Positions 8,617-17,098 of a DNA stretch of 64,000 bases are shown one piece after another. Source of the stretch: CAYMZZ01 sp046297935 (GTDB lineage Bacteria; Bacteroidota; Bacteroidia; Chitinophagales; Chitinophagaceae); assembly GCA_046297935.1 (NCBI GenBank), contig JBKBHA010000004.1, positions 62,001 through 126,000 on the forward strand, written 5' to 3'. Below the pieces are notes generated by a model that had not been told where the DNA came from, did not search any database, and worked only from the letters and a program-made list of their open reading frames with translations. The number at the start of each line of letters is the position of its first letter. Position 1 is the stretch's first letter. The position numbers were made by a program, and so were the translations under genes.

Positions 8617-9356
8617 TAGCCGGCTTTTACTTTATGGGCAGTAAGCGTACCTGCAACAATGGCGTAAGCAGGCGCAAATGGCATCACGAGGTGCATCAGA
8701 TAAAACAAGATGCCGTTGCCCATGGCAAGACCTTTGTGTCGGCCGATAAAATGGGTGCTTTTTGAAATATTGAAACCCTGGCGGGCCAGCCCATAGTCGA
8801 CCATGCTGAAACCAAAATAATAGCACTCCATGAAGAGCACAATCAGGGGTGTAACCCAACCAATCACGGGAATGAGAGACAGGATCAACAAAGCGATCAG
8901 ATAGACAGTTTGCCAGCCACAATTGCGGAGCGCTATTTTTATTCCTCTGGAGGCCTCTTTACTTTCCGATTTTTCGGATCGGTCTTCGCCCGCCAAAATG
9001 CTTTCGGTTTTGCGGCTCAAATAAGAAAATAGGGGCGCCCCAATAATTAGACACAGATATTTCAGGAAAGAGAAATAGAACAGTAGTAGCGTAAGCCAGA
9101 AGATGATTCCGGCGAACGTAAACAGAAAACCCAAAAAACTGTTTTGAAACTGCTGACTCCAATCGCTCAAATGCAGGATATGAGTTATATATTCCACCAC
9201 ATCGGTAGCCGATCTGCCAAAAAAATAAATACCGGTAACAAAAAGCAGCGTGTACAGCAGTCCGGGCAATAGCACCCATTTCCACAATTTATGTTGCAGA
9301 ATGAAGCGATGTGATTCGCCCCAGGATTGTATGGCTATGACGATTTCCTTGAGCAA
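8616..9356 (-). CDS. EI24-domain (CysZ-like) membrane protein
   Basis: A 246-residue integral membrane protein of the EI24/CysZ family with about four to six hydrophobic segments (around 27-46, 74-112, 150-180 and 220-238). The family feature AxGHxxxxG-like region is represented by HFIGRHKGLAMGNGILFYLMHL near the C terminus. CysZ members import sulfate for cysteine synthesis, but EI24 proteins as a group have mixed roles, so a transport function is only suggested. Its gene is followed without a gap by the RsmI-like gene. The 60-bp spacer to the divergent glycosylase gene holds both promoters. Confidence 0.75.
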   Translation of the reverse strand: MLKEIVIAIQSWGESHRFILQHKLWKWVLLPGLLYTLLFVTGIYFFGRSATDVVEYITHILHLSDWSQQFQNSFLGFLFTFAGIIFWLTLLLFYFSFLKYLCLIIGAPLFSYLSRKTESILAGEDRSEKSESKEASRGIKIALRNCGWQTVYLIALLILSLIPVIGWVTPLIVLFMECYYFGFSMVDYGLARQGFNISKSTHFIGRHKGLAMGNGILFYLMHLVMPFAPAYAIVAGTLTAHKVKAG

Positions 9357-9404
9357 GGTGTTAATTTAGGCAGGTAAATATAAAGCGCACATACGAGAAT
9401 TCGC

Positions 9405-9411
9405 TAATTTG
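9405..9411 (+). promoter_or_regulatory. -7 element directly before the glycosylase start
   Basis: TAATTTG (a TA-N1-TTTG variant) ends 5 bp before the ATG at 9417. If transcription begins about 5 nt after the G, as inferred from other promoters in this window, the mRNA would have almost no leader. Confidence 0.35.
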
Positions 9412-9416
9412 AACAG

Positions 9417-10070
9417 ATGAAAGGCAAATCATTGCTGCAGGAGGCCGATATTTTACCTGTTGAATTTTATCAACGCAGCAACGTACTTCAAATTGCACAG
9501 CAATTGATAGGAAAAATACTGTGTACGCGTATTGATGGAATTGTGACGGCAGGCAGAATCGTGGAAACAGAGGCATATGCGGGCATTCATGATCGGGCAT
9601 CGCATGCATTTGGCGGTAGACAAACAGCCAGGGTTGCACCCATGTATGCGCATGGTGGCATCAGTTATGTATACCTCTGCTATGGCATACATCATTTGTT
9701 CAATGTAGTTACCAATAAAGCCGACATTCCACATGCTATTCTGATACGGGCGCTCGAGCCTGTATGGGGTATAGAAGCTATGCGCGAGAGATTGACGGTG
9801 TCCAATCCAGGCAGGTCGATTGCGGCAAATGATATGACAATTGCGAGAGGCCCGGGTAAACTTAGCCGGGCACTCGGAATTGAAACGCGACATACGGCCA
9901 TGAGCCTGATGGGACCCGAAATACAGATACTGGATGATGGCTTCCGCCAGCCAGCCAGATCTGTCATGCGTGGGCCGCGGATTGGCGTAGATTATGCGGG
10001 CGATGATGCTGCACTGCCTTATCGCTTTTTTGTAAAAGACCATCCAGCAGTAAGTGGACGAAGCAGGTAG
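9417..10070 (+). CDS. mpg: DNA-3-methyladenine glycosylase (AAG/MPG family)
   Basis: Base-excision repair enzyme that removes alkylated and deaminated purines. The 217-residue protein carries the family blocks RIVETEAYAG (catalytic Glu within VETEAY, about residues 46-53), DRASHAFGGR, APMYAHGGISYVYLCYGIHHLFNVV, and RGPGKLSRALGI. Length fits the bacterial type (190-230). The C terminus ends with PAVSGRSR after the RGPRIGVDYAGDDAALPYRF block. It stands alone on the plus strand, divergent from the EI24 gene, followed by a 110-bp spacer to the symporter gene. Confidence 0.93.
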   Translation: MKGKSLLQEADILPVEFYQRSNVLQIAQQLIGKILCTRIDGIVTAGRIVETEAYAGIHDRASHAFGGRQTARVAPMYAHGGISYVYLCYGIHHLFNVVTNKADIPHAILIRALEPVWGIEAMRERLTVSNPGRSIAANDMTIARGPGKLSRALGIETRHTAMSLMGPEIQILDDGFRQPARSVMRGPRIGVDYAGDDAALPYRFFVKDHPAVSGRSR

Positions 10071-10167
10071 CAAGCCGCCCCAGGTTCGCCAATGCGCAAC
10101 ATAAAAGAACTCGCTATGTTCTTAGCATTGTAATTCCAAAATTCTATAATTCCCAAATCAGATTTCC

Positions 10168-10175
10168 TATCTTTC
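10168..10175 (+). promoter_or_regulatory. -7 element directly before the symporter start
   Basis: TATCTTTC (one mismatch to TAnnTTTG) lies 4 bp before the ATG at 10180. It is a close parallel to the arrangement at trmD, and predicts a leaderless or near-leaderless transcript. Confidence 0.4.
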
Positions 10176-10179
10176 GCCA

Positions 10180-11508
10180 ATGATGCGTCGACTGATGGGC
10201 AACCTCACTTTCTGGGTGTTGCTGGCTATAACAATCGGTATTTTAATAGGGCATTTTTATCCTGATCTGGCCTTGTATCCTTTAATGGAAAAGCCATTGA
10301 AAACGCGTTTTCTTGGTCAGGACCTGACCGTAGGAGCTACCGTGTCGGAGGCACTCGGCACTACATTTATCAGCATCGTAAAGATTTTTATAAACCCGAT
10401 CATATTTCTGACCATCACGCTCGGTATAGTGAGTATGGGTAATTTGAAGAAAGTGGGGCGTGTGGGCGCAAAAGCCCTGCTCTATTTTGAAGTGGTCACT
10501 ACGCTGGCCCTTCTGATTGGAGTAATAGTTGCGTTGATCATACAGCCCGGTCAGGGAGTAGACACCAGTGCGGTAAAGGCCGGCGACATATCGTCTTACA
10601 CCAGGGCTAACGAAGAGTTTAGCTGGTGGAAATTTTTTAAAGAAAACAGCACATTACAGGTATTGCTGCTGGCAATTGTAGCCGGAATTGGACTGAGTTT
10701 TTATGAAGGAAGGCAGAAGCTGGTGAGTTTTCTACAGCGTATTTCTAAAATAGTCTTTAAGGGCTTGCACAAGGTGATGTTGCTTGCGCCACTGGGAGCC
10801 TTGGGTGGTATGGCTTATACCATAAGTAAATATGGTATTGATACATTGTTGCCTTTAGCCAAATTGATGGGCACGGTATATGCAACCATGGCGATCTTCA
10901 TTTTCGTGGTACTATGGTTCATTTTACGGATGTATCGTATCCGCCTGATGCGATATCTGAAGTATATCCGTGAAGAGCTGCTGGTAGTACTGGGTACCTC
11001 TTCGTCGGAGGCTGCGCTTCCTTCGCTCATGGAAAAGCTGGAAAGGATGGGTTGCAGCAAGTCGACTGTTGGTTTGGTGGTACCTACTGGCTATTCATTT
11101 AACCTTGATGGCACAACGATTTACCTCAGCATGTGTATGATTTTTCTGGCGCAGGTATTCAACGTTGACCTTAGCTGGGCGCAGATTGCCAGCATTATTG
11201 GCATTTTGATGCTCACTTCTAAAGGTGCGGCAGGTGTAACCGGAAGCGGTTTTGTAGTACTTGCTTCCACTCTTTCCACCATCAAAGTAATTCCTATTGA
11301 AGGACTCGCCCTGTTGCTGGGGGTAGATCGCTTTATGTCGGAGGCCAGAGCTATTACCAATTTTATTGGCAACGGGGTGGCAACTATCTGGATAGCCAAT
11401 AACGAGCAGGAGTTTGATCGCAATAAGATGGAAAAGGCATTTGAATCAGTGTCGGAAACAGAAGATATTGTTAGCGACAATATTGATGCCGACACGATCA
11501 ATAAGTGA
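10180..11508 (+). CDS. Dicarboxylate/amino acid:cation symporter (DAACS family)
   Basis: A 442-residue inner-membrane symporter of the GltP/DctA family that takes up acidic amino acids or C4-dicarboxylates with protons or sodium. The diagnostic blocks are all present: the serine-rich re-entrant hairpin GTSSSEAALPSLMEKLERMG, the unwound segment GYSFNLDGTTIYLSMC, and the second hairpin SKGAAGVTGSGFVVLAST, followed by VDRFMSEARAITNFIGNGVATIW. The ion and substrate cannot be fixed from the sequence; Arg in SEARAITN is the position associated with dicarboxylate or acidic amino acid binding. Three possible ATGs lie within the first six codons (10180, 10183, 10195). Confidence 0.93.
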   Translation: MMRRLMGNLTFWVLLAITIGILIGHFYPDLALYPLMEKPLKTRFLGQDLTVGATVSEALGTTFISIVKIFINPIIFLTITLGIVSMGNLKKVGRVGAKALLYFEVVTTLALLIGVIVALIIQPGQGVDTSAVKAGDISSYTRANEEFSWWKFFKENSTLQVLLLAIVAGIGLSFYEGRQKLVSFLQRISKIVFKGLHKVMLLAPLGALGGMAYTISKYGIDTLLPLAKLMGTVYATMAIFIFVVLWFILRMYRIRLMRYLKYIREELLVVLGTSSSEAALPSLMEKLERMGCSKSTVGLVVPTGYSFNLDGTTIYLSMCMIFLAQVFNVDLSWAQIASIIGILMLTSKGAAGVTGSGFVVLASTLSTIKVIPIEGLALLLGVDRFMSEARAITNFIGNGVATIWIANNEQEFDRNKMEKAFESVSETEDIVSDNIDADTINK

Positions 11509-11599
11509 AAATTGAGTCCTACCGGAAGTTAATTTGGCGAACTAAGGCGTCGAAATTAGGTAAAACGGTTGTTTGCCTACAACAATCACCCCCCCCGGC

Positions 11600-11638
11600 T
11601 AAACAACTACACAACCAAACAACTATACAACTAAAACT
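11600..11638. repeat. CAACTA/CAACCAAA low-complexity repeat
   Basis: Degenerate units such as AAACAACTACACAACCAAAC follow one another in the gap between the convergent symporter and porP genes. The porP stop codon (TAG on the minus strand, 11633-11631) lies inside a repeat unit. Related repeats occur at 16950-17096. Confidence 0.6.
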
Positions 11639-12647
11639 TGGGGCAATTCAGTTTCTTCATATTTGGATCAGTATACCTGCGGATGTAGATCAATGAAATT
11701 TCAACGCCACCACGTGAGTTAGAAGCCGCTTTGAGTGCCGATGTGTTCACATCGTAAGAAGCGCCGAAATGCCATTCGCCGAACTCAAGACCCATATAGG
11801 GAATAAGGGCATCGCCAAAACGAAGCCAGCTACCGATATAAAAATTGGTTGGGTTTTCTTCGTCGTTGTTCACATTCAGGCTGAATGCACCTCCGATCAT
11901 AGTATTGCGGGCTTTTGCCTGCATGCTATGGTTGCCGGCAAGATGAAGTGAGTTGTAAGTGCCCACCGGAATACGGGCTCCGGCCTGCAGAGTGATTCGC
12001 GAGTTTAGCAGGAAATTTCCTTCCTGAAAAGTCTCTTTAGGTCGGTTAATATGGTACATGGAAGCACCCACATAAAAGTTGTTGTAACCGTTTGTTGAGC
12101 CATTGTAGATCACACCCGCATTTACGTCGAAGTAGTTCAGATTTACCTGGCTGCTTGAAAAGCTTTCCTGGGTAATGCCCGTAAAGCCCATGGGCGTTAG
12201 CTGATCCTGAAATGTGAGTTTGGCTGTATTGAGCCTTTTATTCATATAGGTACCCTGAAAGCCGGCACCAATCTGGTGGTAGCCGTTTTCGTCAAGTGCC
12301 TTATGATAGGCGAGTGATATTCCATAGTAGGTGCTGTTAAGCGCACCGTTACCCGCTTTATCGCTATAGGCCATTATTCCGACTCCGAACTGATCGAACT
12401 CGGGAATCCTGTTTTTCATGATGCCGAGGTCGAAGGAGGCCGTCATGGTAGTATAAGCATTGTTAATGCTAGGCCATTGGTTACGGTAGTTGGCTGCGAA
12501 GCGATAGACTCCGTCAAACTTCCCGGTTAATGCGGGGTTGAGCGTCATGGGTGACGCAAAAAATTGCGAGAAATTGGGATCCTGGGCAATAGCCATTTTC
12601 CCTATTATCAGGCAGATAGTCAGGCTGGTTACAATTTTTTTCATCAC
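11631..12647 (-). CDS. Type IX secretion system outer-membrane protein, PorP/SprF family
   Basis: A 338-residue outer-membrane beta-barrel protein of the PorP/SprF family, which in Bacteroidota works with the type IX secretion system or as an anchor for secreted gliding/adhesion proteins. It has a signal peptide (MMKKIVTSLTICLIIGKMAIAQ, cleavage probably after AIA), then the family start QDPNFSQFFASPMTLNPALTG, followed by alternating barrel strands such as YRFAANYRNQWPSI and IGAGFQGTYMNKR. Such paralogues often sit next to a large gliding-type adhesin. None is present here, so this copy is an orphan. The final residues are encoded within a repeat. Confidence 0.9.
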   Translation of the reverse strand: MMKKIVTSLTICLIIGKMAIAQDPNFSQFFASPMTLNPALTGKFDGVYRFAANYRNQWPSINNAYTTMTASFDLGIMKNRIPEFDQFGVGIMAYSDKAGNGALNSTYYGISLAYHKALDENGYHQIGAGFQGTYMNKRLNTAKLTFQDQLTPMGFTGITQESFSSSQVNLNYFDVNAGVIYNGSTNGYNNFYVGASMYHINRPKETFQEGNFLLNSRITLQAGARIPVGTYNSLHLAGNHSMQAKARNTMIGGAFSLNVNNDEENPTNFYIGSWLRFGDALIPYMGLEFGEWHFGASYDVNTSALKAASNSRGGVEISLIYIRRYTDPNMKKLNCPKF

Positions 12648-12851
12648 AGCAATTGCGTTTTTCGCTGGTCTGGCGATCCACCATTTTGAATCGGGCCCTG
12701 GTATAAACGTTCTGGCAACTGCCGAAATTGTTTTCCTTCCCTCAAAAGCGTTGGTCGCGATAAGAATTGGTAAAATACAACAAAAACAAGACTCTTAAAA
12801 ATCCTGAATTGCTGCGTGTACCATCGGTCATCTGGCAGAATTAACAGCCAT

Positions 12852-13502
12852 TTACATCTGAACTTTGGTGCCAAAGGCCAGGTCGCCGGCGTCGCCCAAA
12901 CCGGGCACAATATAACCCTTGGCAGTCAGTTCGTCATCAATGTCTCCGCACCAAATGGTAACCGAGGGTTCCTCTCTCTTAACATATTCAATGCCAACGG
13001 TGCAGGCAATGGCGGCAACAATATGAATTTCGCGTGGTTTTCCTTCCTCTTTTAAGAAATGAATGGTTTTTACGAGGGAAGAACCCGTTGCCAGCATCGG
13101 GTCGCTAACGATGATCGTGCGATTTTCGAGTTCCGGGCAGGAAATATAATCGAGGCTGATTTCGAAGCTTCCGTCCTTATTGTGTTTTCGATATGCCGAA
13201 ATAAACGCGTTATCGGCTTTATCGAAGTAGTTTAGCATGCCCTGATGCAATGGCAGTCCGGCACGCAGGATGGTGGCCAGCACGGGTTGCTGGGCCAGCA
13301 TTTTTGAAACCGCCGTTCCAAGTGGCGTTTGCACTTCCCGCTCTTCAAAGGGCAGCACCTTACTGATTTCGTAAGCGGCTACCTCTCCAATACGTTCCAG
13401 GTTGCGCCGAAACCGCAAGCGGTCGTTCTGAATTTCCACATCGCGCAATTCACTTACCCAGTTGCTGACCAGGCTGTGTTGTTCACTCAGGTTGATTATC
13501 AT
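12852..13502 (-). CDS. upp: Uracil phosphoribosyltransferase
   Basis: Pyrimidine salvage enzyme that makes UMP from uracil and PRPP. The protein (216 residues from the chosen start) has the PRPP-binding motif IIVSDPMLATGSSL and the uracil-binding C-terminal block GYIVPGLGDAGDLAFGTK, a very close match to the family. The frame extends upstream to 13574, but the ATG at 13502 (MIINLSEQHSLV) gives the usual length and leaves room for the divergent promoter pair at 13541-13557. It is transcribed away from anmK. Confidence 0.95.
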   Translation of the reverse strand: MIINLSEQHSLVSNWVSELRDVEIQNDRLRFRRNLERIGEVAAYEISKVLPFEEREVQTPLGTAVSKMLAQQPVLATILRAGLPLHQGMLNYFDKADNAFISAYRKHNKDGSFEISLDYISCPELENRTIIVSDPMLATGSSLVKTIHFLKEEGKPREIHIVAAIACTVGIEYVKREEPSVTIWCGDIDDELTAKGYIVPGLGDAGDLAFGTKVQM

Positions 13503-13540
13503 GTGCAGTTGAATTGGGTGAGCCTTCGGTCCTAATGGAC

Positions 13541-13548
13541 TAATTTTG
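13541..13548 (+). promoter_or_regulatory. -7 element of the anmK promoter
   Basis: TAATTTTG matches TAnnTTTG exactly, 24 bp before the anmK ATG. It is separated by one base from the opposing upp element. A TTG at 13514-13516 lies 24 bp upstream, slightly beyond the usual -33 spacing. Confidence 0.5.
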
Positions 13549-13549
13549 G

Positions 13550-13557
13550 CAAATCTA
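13550..13557 (-). promoter_or_regulatory. -7 element of the upp promoter
   Basis: On the minus strand TAGATTTG matches TAnnTTTG exactly. It faces the anmK element with one base between them, so the two transcripts would overlap at their first few nucleotides. The leader to the upp ATG at 13502 would be about 40 nt. Confidence 0.5.
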
Positions 13558-13572
13558 ACTAAAATCAATTGC

Positions 13573-14667
13573 ATGATTTACCGTGCTATCGGATTAATGA
13601 GCGGCAGTTCGCTCGACGGCCTTGATATTGCTTTTGCTGAGTTTCATGAAAATGCCGGAAAATGGAATTTTGAGTGGCGGCAATGCGACTGCTATGGCTA
13701 CACGGAAGAATGGAAGAATAGACTGAGTAACGCTACCACGCTTAATGCTTTTGACTATCAGATGCTTCATGTTGAATATGGCCATTATTTGGGGCGCCAG
13801 GTGAACCGTTTTATGGAGCAGTACGATCTGCACTATCAGGTGGGACTGGTGGCTTCGCACGGACATACCAGCTTCCACCTGCCTACCCGGGGTATGACAG
13901 CCCAACTTGGCGACGGAGCAGCCATAGCTGCCGAAACAGGCCTGCCAGTTGTAACTGATCTAAGGGCCATGGATGTGGCATTGGGAGGGCAGGGGGCACC
14001 AATTGTGCCAATAGGTGAAAGGCTGTTGCTGGGGCATTATCAATATTTCCTAAACCTGGGTGGTATTGCCAACATTTCCGCAAATAATGATGCCTATATC
14101 GCATTCGATGTTTGTCCGGCTAACAGGGTGCTGAATCTGCTGGCAGCAGAGCTTGGCATGGAGTACGACGCCGAAGGGGCCGCCGCAGCGAGCGGCAGTG
14201 TTCATTGGGAACTGCTTGATCAACTAAATAACCAAGAGTACTATCGCCAGCCCTGGCCAAAGTCCCTGGCTAACGATTTTGGTACTGATACATTATACCC
14301 GCTAATCAAACAGGCGGGCCTGTCGGTTCAGGATGGCCTACGAACATTTGCAGAACATATAGCTGTACAATTGACCGAAGCAGTGCGGCTGTTGCAGAAA
14401 GATCATGTTCCCGCCGATACCGAAAAACTGCTGGTAACAGGAGGTGGAGCGCTCAACAATTTTCTGATAGGGCTGCTAAGGGAGAAACTGAAAGACAGAA
14501 ATGTTGAACTGGTATTGCCAGACCAAAACCTTATTCAATATAAAGAGGCGTTGATAATGGGATTGATCGGCGTTCTACGCTGGCGCGAAGAAATAAACGT
14601 ACTCGCATCAGTTACCGGTGCCCGCCGCGACAGCGTCGGCGGCGCCTTGTGGAAACCGGGAAATTAA
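13573..14667 (+). CDS. anmK: Anhydro-N-acetylmuramic acid kinase
   Basis: Opens and phosphorylates 1,6-anhydro-MurNAc during cell-wall recycling, giving MurNAc-6-phosphate. The 364-residue protein begins MIYRAIGLMSGSSLDGLDIAF, the AnmK form of the sugar kinase phosphate loop (usually GTSLDG). It also has SHGHTSFHLP, QLGDGAAIAAETGLPVV, FLNLGGIANIS and a C-terminal LVTGGGALNNFLI ATP-binding block. The ATG at 13573 is chosen over an upstream in-frame codon at 13546 because the family starts here and the -7 element overlaps the upstream stretch. The stop codon's last base starts the 38-bp palindrome that separates it from the convergent LytTR gene. Confidence 0.95.
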   Translation: MIYRAIGLMSGSSLDGLDIAFAEFHENAGKWNFEWRQCDCYGYTEEWKNRLSNATTLNAFDYQMLHVEYGHYLGRQVNRFMEQYDLHYQVGLVASHGHTSFHLPTRGMTAQLGDGAAIAAETGLPVVTDLRAMDVALGGQGAPIVPIGERLLLGHYQYFLNLGGIANISANNDAYIAFDVCPANRVLNLLAAELGMEYDAEGAAAASGSVHWELLDQLNNQEYYRQPWPKSLANDFGTDTLYPLIKQAGLSVQDGLRTFAEHIAVQLTEAVRLLQKDHVPADTEKLLVTGGGALNNFLIGLLREKLKDRNVELVLPDQNLIQYKEALIMGLIGVLRWREEINVLASVTGARRDSVGGALWKPGN

Positions 14668-14704
14668 TGTGCAAACCTGCCTGCCGGCAGGCAGGTTTGC
14701 ACAT
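14667..14704. terminator. 38-bp perfect palindrome, bidirectional terminator
   Basis: A perfect 38-bp inverted repeat with half ATGTGCAAACCTGCCTGCC, followed by TTTTT on the plus strand. It fills the gap between the convergent anmK (stop 14667) and LytTR (stop 14707) genes and shares its core with the palindrome at 4148-4169. Confidence 0.8.
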
Positions 14705-14706
14705 TT

Positions 14707-15453
14707 TTAAAGTCCCAACACCTGCTTAAGCTTCCCATATCCTCCACGGCTCACGGGAATTTTGATGCCGTTTCTTAGTACGGCAACATGGCTGTCTTTT
14801 TCGTAAGGATCAATGCGGGTTATTTGCTGCACATTTAGGATATAGGAACGATGCGATCGTACGAAGTGCTGCACGTCGAGCAGTTGCTCGAAATAGGCCA
14901 TGGTTTTATTCTTAAGAAAATACCCCTCGGCTGTATGGATTTTCACATAATCATCCGCAGCTTCCAGATAGTGAACATCGTGCACGGGTATGATTTTTAT
15001 TTTGCTGCCGTTTTTGACAACAATACGATTGTTTTGAACCGGCGACTGGGCGGCGGTTTCCAGTAGGGCCGTTGTTTCCTGCTCGGGGGCTGGTTGTGTG
15101 CGGGGCTTTTCAAGCCATTTTTGTACAGCCCTATCGAATCGTTCCTGGTTAAAGGGCTTCAGCAGGTAGTCAATGGCGTGAGCCTCAAAGGCACGAATGG
15201 CAAATTCATCAAATGCAGTAGTAAATACTACCGATGGGGGCTGTTCTATCAGCTCCAGCATTTCAAAACCGTTGATCTTTGGCATCTGTATATCCAGAAA
15301 GATCAGATCGGGTTGCCATTGTTGAATAGCTTTCACTCCTTCAAAACCGTCACCACATTCGGCCACCAGTTCCAGTTGTGGATGAGCAGCCAGATATTCC
15401 TTCACAATGCTGCGGGCCAGGGGTTCGTCGTCAATTATAATTACTTTGTACAT
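14707..15453 (-). CDS. LytTR-family response regulator
   Basis: A 248-residue two-component regulator. The N-terminal receiver (1-120) has the acidic pair Asp8/Asp9, the phosphoacceptor Asp54 in LIFLDIQMP and a Lys in YLLKPF. A proline/glutamate-rich linker is followed by a C-terminal LytTR DNA-binding domain (about 145-245) with the typical HDVHYLEAADDYVKIHT and FVRSHRSYILNVQQI blocks. It is encoded 23 bp downstream of a LytS-type kinase, its evident partner. Targets are unknown; in Bacteroidota such pairs usually control envelope or transport genes. Confidence 0.92.
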   Translation of the reverse strand: MYKVIIIDDEPLARSIVKEYLAAHPQLELVAECGDGFEGVKAIQQWQPDLIFLDIQMPKINGFEMLELIEQPPSVVFTTAFDEFAIRAFEAHAIDYLLKPFNQERFDRAVQKWLEKPRTQPAPEQETTALLETAAQSPVQNNRIVVKNGSKIKIIPVHDVHYLEAADDYVKIHTAEGYFLKNKTMAYFEQLLDVQHFVRSHRSYILNVQQITRIDPYEKDSHVAVLRNGIKIPVSRGGYGKLKQVLGL

Positions 15454-15476
15454 ATACTACTATTGGTTGCGGGTCC

Positions 15477-16559
15477 CTATTTATTTTTTTCTGCGGCCAC
15501 TTCTTTATTTACAACTGCAATCATTGGCTGTGGCACGCGCACTTTGGTAACAAAATGTTGATCCCTGCTGCTGGTCTGCAATAAGTCGGCGCGACCAAAC
15601 AGCAAATAAAGTCTTCGCTGTACCGACTTAAGCCCAAAGCCTGTCCCTTTTTGGGGCGAGGCTGTTTCGGGATCAAACGGATTGCTTACTTCTACAATCA
15701 GTTCCTGATTGTCCAATGAAGTTTTTAGTTCGATCACCGTTTCGCCTATCGTGTCGTAAAGTCCAAACTTAATGGCGTTTTCAACAATCGGTTGAAGCAA
15801 CAGCGCTGGTAATTTCAAAGCTAAAGTTGCTTCAGCTATTTGGATGTTGGTTGACAAGCGATTGCCAAACCTCACTTTTTCAATATCTAGATAAAGCTGA
15901 AGGTACTGCAATTCTTCCTGCAGGCTTACCCACTGGGTTTCCTCTTTCCGTATCGTGCCGCGGAGGAAATCGGAAAGTTGCTGAACCATTTTTCTGGCTT
16001 CGGCAGGACGGCTGCCAATCAGGGCATTGATCGAGTTGAGACTGTTAAATAAAAAATGGGGCTGCAATTGCTGGCGAAGCTTATACAATTCTGCGTCGCG
16101 CGCCATGCGTTCTGCATCCGTTTTCCGTCGATCAGTCTCTTTTTGTTCAAACCAGCTGTGCCAGTTAATCGCCACCATTGTTACAATGCCCACTACCAAC
16201 ACGCCAATACTGTATCGAATGATGAGCGAACGGGTGAGAAATGATTCATAGAAAATGTTATCGCCCAGGGTCAGATCAAGCAGCCAGCGGCTGCTGGCCA
16301 GCCAGAAGCCCGTTAGCACCAGGCACATGATGGTCAAATTCAGGAAATGTTCCCGGCCGGGCAAATAGTAGCGGATTGTATTCATGATCAGCAGACATAT
16401 GCCCAGCAATGTAATGTTGCTGATCAAACTGTCTACAGCTGCATATTTCAACGGAAGGTCGAACCAGTATAGCAATAACGCGTGGTCACCCATCAACACC
16501 AGCCAGGAGATGCTGAAGATGGTCAGAAAACGACGTGTGGCAAAGGGTGATTCAGACAT
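15477..16559 (-). CDS. LytS-type sensor histidine kinase
   Basis: A 360-residue membrane kinase. The N-terminal half has four hydrophobic segments (about 10-32, 46-65, 72-92, 112-132). It is followed by a short coiled region and the His_kinase (PF06580-type) core with the phosphoacceptor in LRQQLQPHFLFNSLNS (His168). The ATPase part has PALLLQPIVENAIKFG (N box) and KGTGFGLKSVQRRL (G box). There is no separate sensor domain, so the membrane part itself probably senses the signal. It is encoded between the DUF4288 gene (7-bp gap) and the LytTR regulator (23 bp), all leftward. Confidence 0.92.
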   Translation of the reverse strand: MSESPFATRRFLTIFSISWLVLMGDHALLLYWFDLPLKYAAVDSLISNITLLGICLLIMNTIRYYLPGREHFLNLTIMCLVLTGFWLASSRWLLDLTLGDNIFYESFLTRSLIIRYSIGVLVVGIVTMVAINWHSWFEQKETDRRKTDAERMARDAELYKLRQQLQPHFLFNSLNSINALIGSRPAEARKMVQQLSDFLRGTIRKEETQWVSLQEELQYLQLYLDIEKVRFGNRLSTNIQIAEATLALKLPALLLQPIVENAIKFGLYDTIGETVIELKTSLDNQELIVEVSNPFDPETASPQKGTGFGLKSVQRRLYLLFGRADLLQTSSRDQHFVTKVRVPQPMIAVVNKEVAAEKNK

Positions 16560-16566
16560 GGGAGAC

Positions 16567-16926
16567 TCAGGCCAGTTTTAGCAGCGCATGCGAGCTTCCA
16601 AACAAGAGGCTGTCGGCTTTTTGGTGAATACTGTGGATATAGTGTTCTGCATTATCACGTTCTTCAATACGCGAATACAATTCAGCGCCGTCAATTAAAT
16701 CGTGCAGCTGATAGAGCTCGCTGATGTTGATAAACTTCCAGCGAACCGTTTGGCGGCGCGCGTTCAAAAAGCTGTCTTCTTCGCGTTGGGCAAATTCACA
16801 GGCTTTTCGATAAGCTTCTTCCTTGTCAACACCTGAAACCAGACGTAACTGTTCATCAAACTGCGCAGAATGCGCCCCATCGCCACAAATAATTCGGAAT
16901 ACCAGTTTTGCCAGATACCATTTCAT
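16567..16926 (-). CDS. DUF4288-like small protein
   Basis: A 119-residue soluble protein resembling DUF4288, with the MKWYLAKLVFRI start, QFDEQLRLVSGVDKEEAYRKA and RRQTVRWKFINISELYQL blocks. Function unknown. It precedes the LytS-type kinase by 7 bp, so it is likely co-transcribed with the two-component pair. A fold-back repeat region separates it from the upstream LiaF-like gene. Confidence 0.7.
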   Translation of the reverse strand: MKWYLAKLVFRIICGDGAHSAQFDEQLRLVSGVDKEEAYRKACEFAQREEDSFLNARRQTVRWKFINISELYQLHDLIDGAELYSRIEERDNAEHYIHSIHQKADSLLFGSSHALLKLA

Positions 16927-16949
16927 GGGAAAAAGTTTGAAGGTTTTGG

Positions 16950-17096
16950 GAGTTGAACTGTTGAAGTGTTGAAGTGTTTAGTAGTTTTTTGTTGAATTGG
17001 TTACTCTTGTAGATCTCTTTGCTAAACGCAGCCATCCATTCACTTACTAAACAACCAAACAATTCAACAATTCAACACTTCAACAAATCAACAATC
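16950..17096. repeat. Fold-back low-complexity repeat (GTTGAA / TTCAAC)
   Basis: Units of about 8-9 bp run as GTTGAACTGTTGAAGTG at the left (16950-16987) and in complementary form as CAACAATTCAACAATTC at the right (17043-17096), with a roughly 55-bp unrelated centre. The arms can pair imperfectly. The element interrupts what would otherwise be a compact operon. Confidence 0.65.
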
Positions 17097-17098
17097 CC

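Noticed and set aside
13509..13522. TTGAATTGGGTGAG near anmK as an FNR-like site
   Set aside because: One mismatch to TTGA-N4-GGTCAG, but its centre is 25.5 bp from the anmK TA, not 29.5, and the gene is unrelated to respiration; probably chance.
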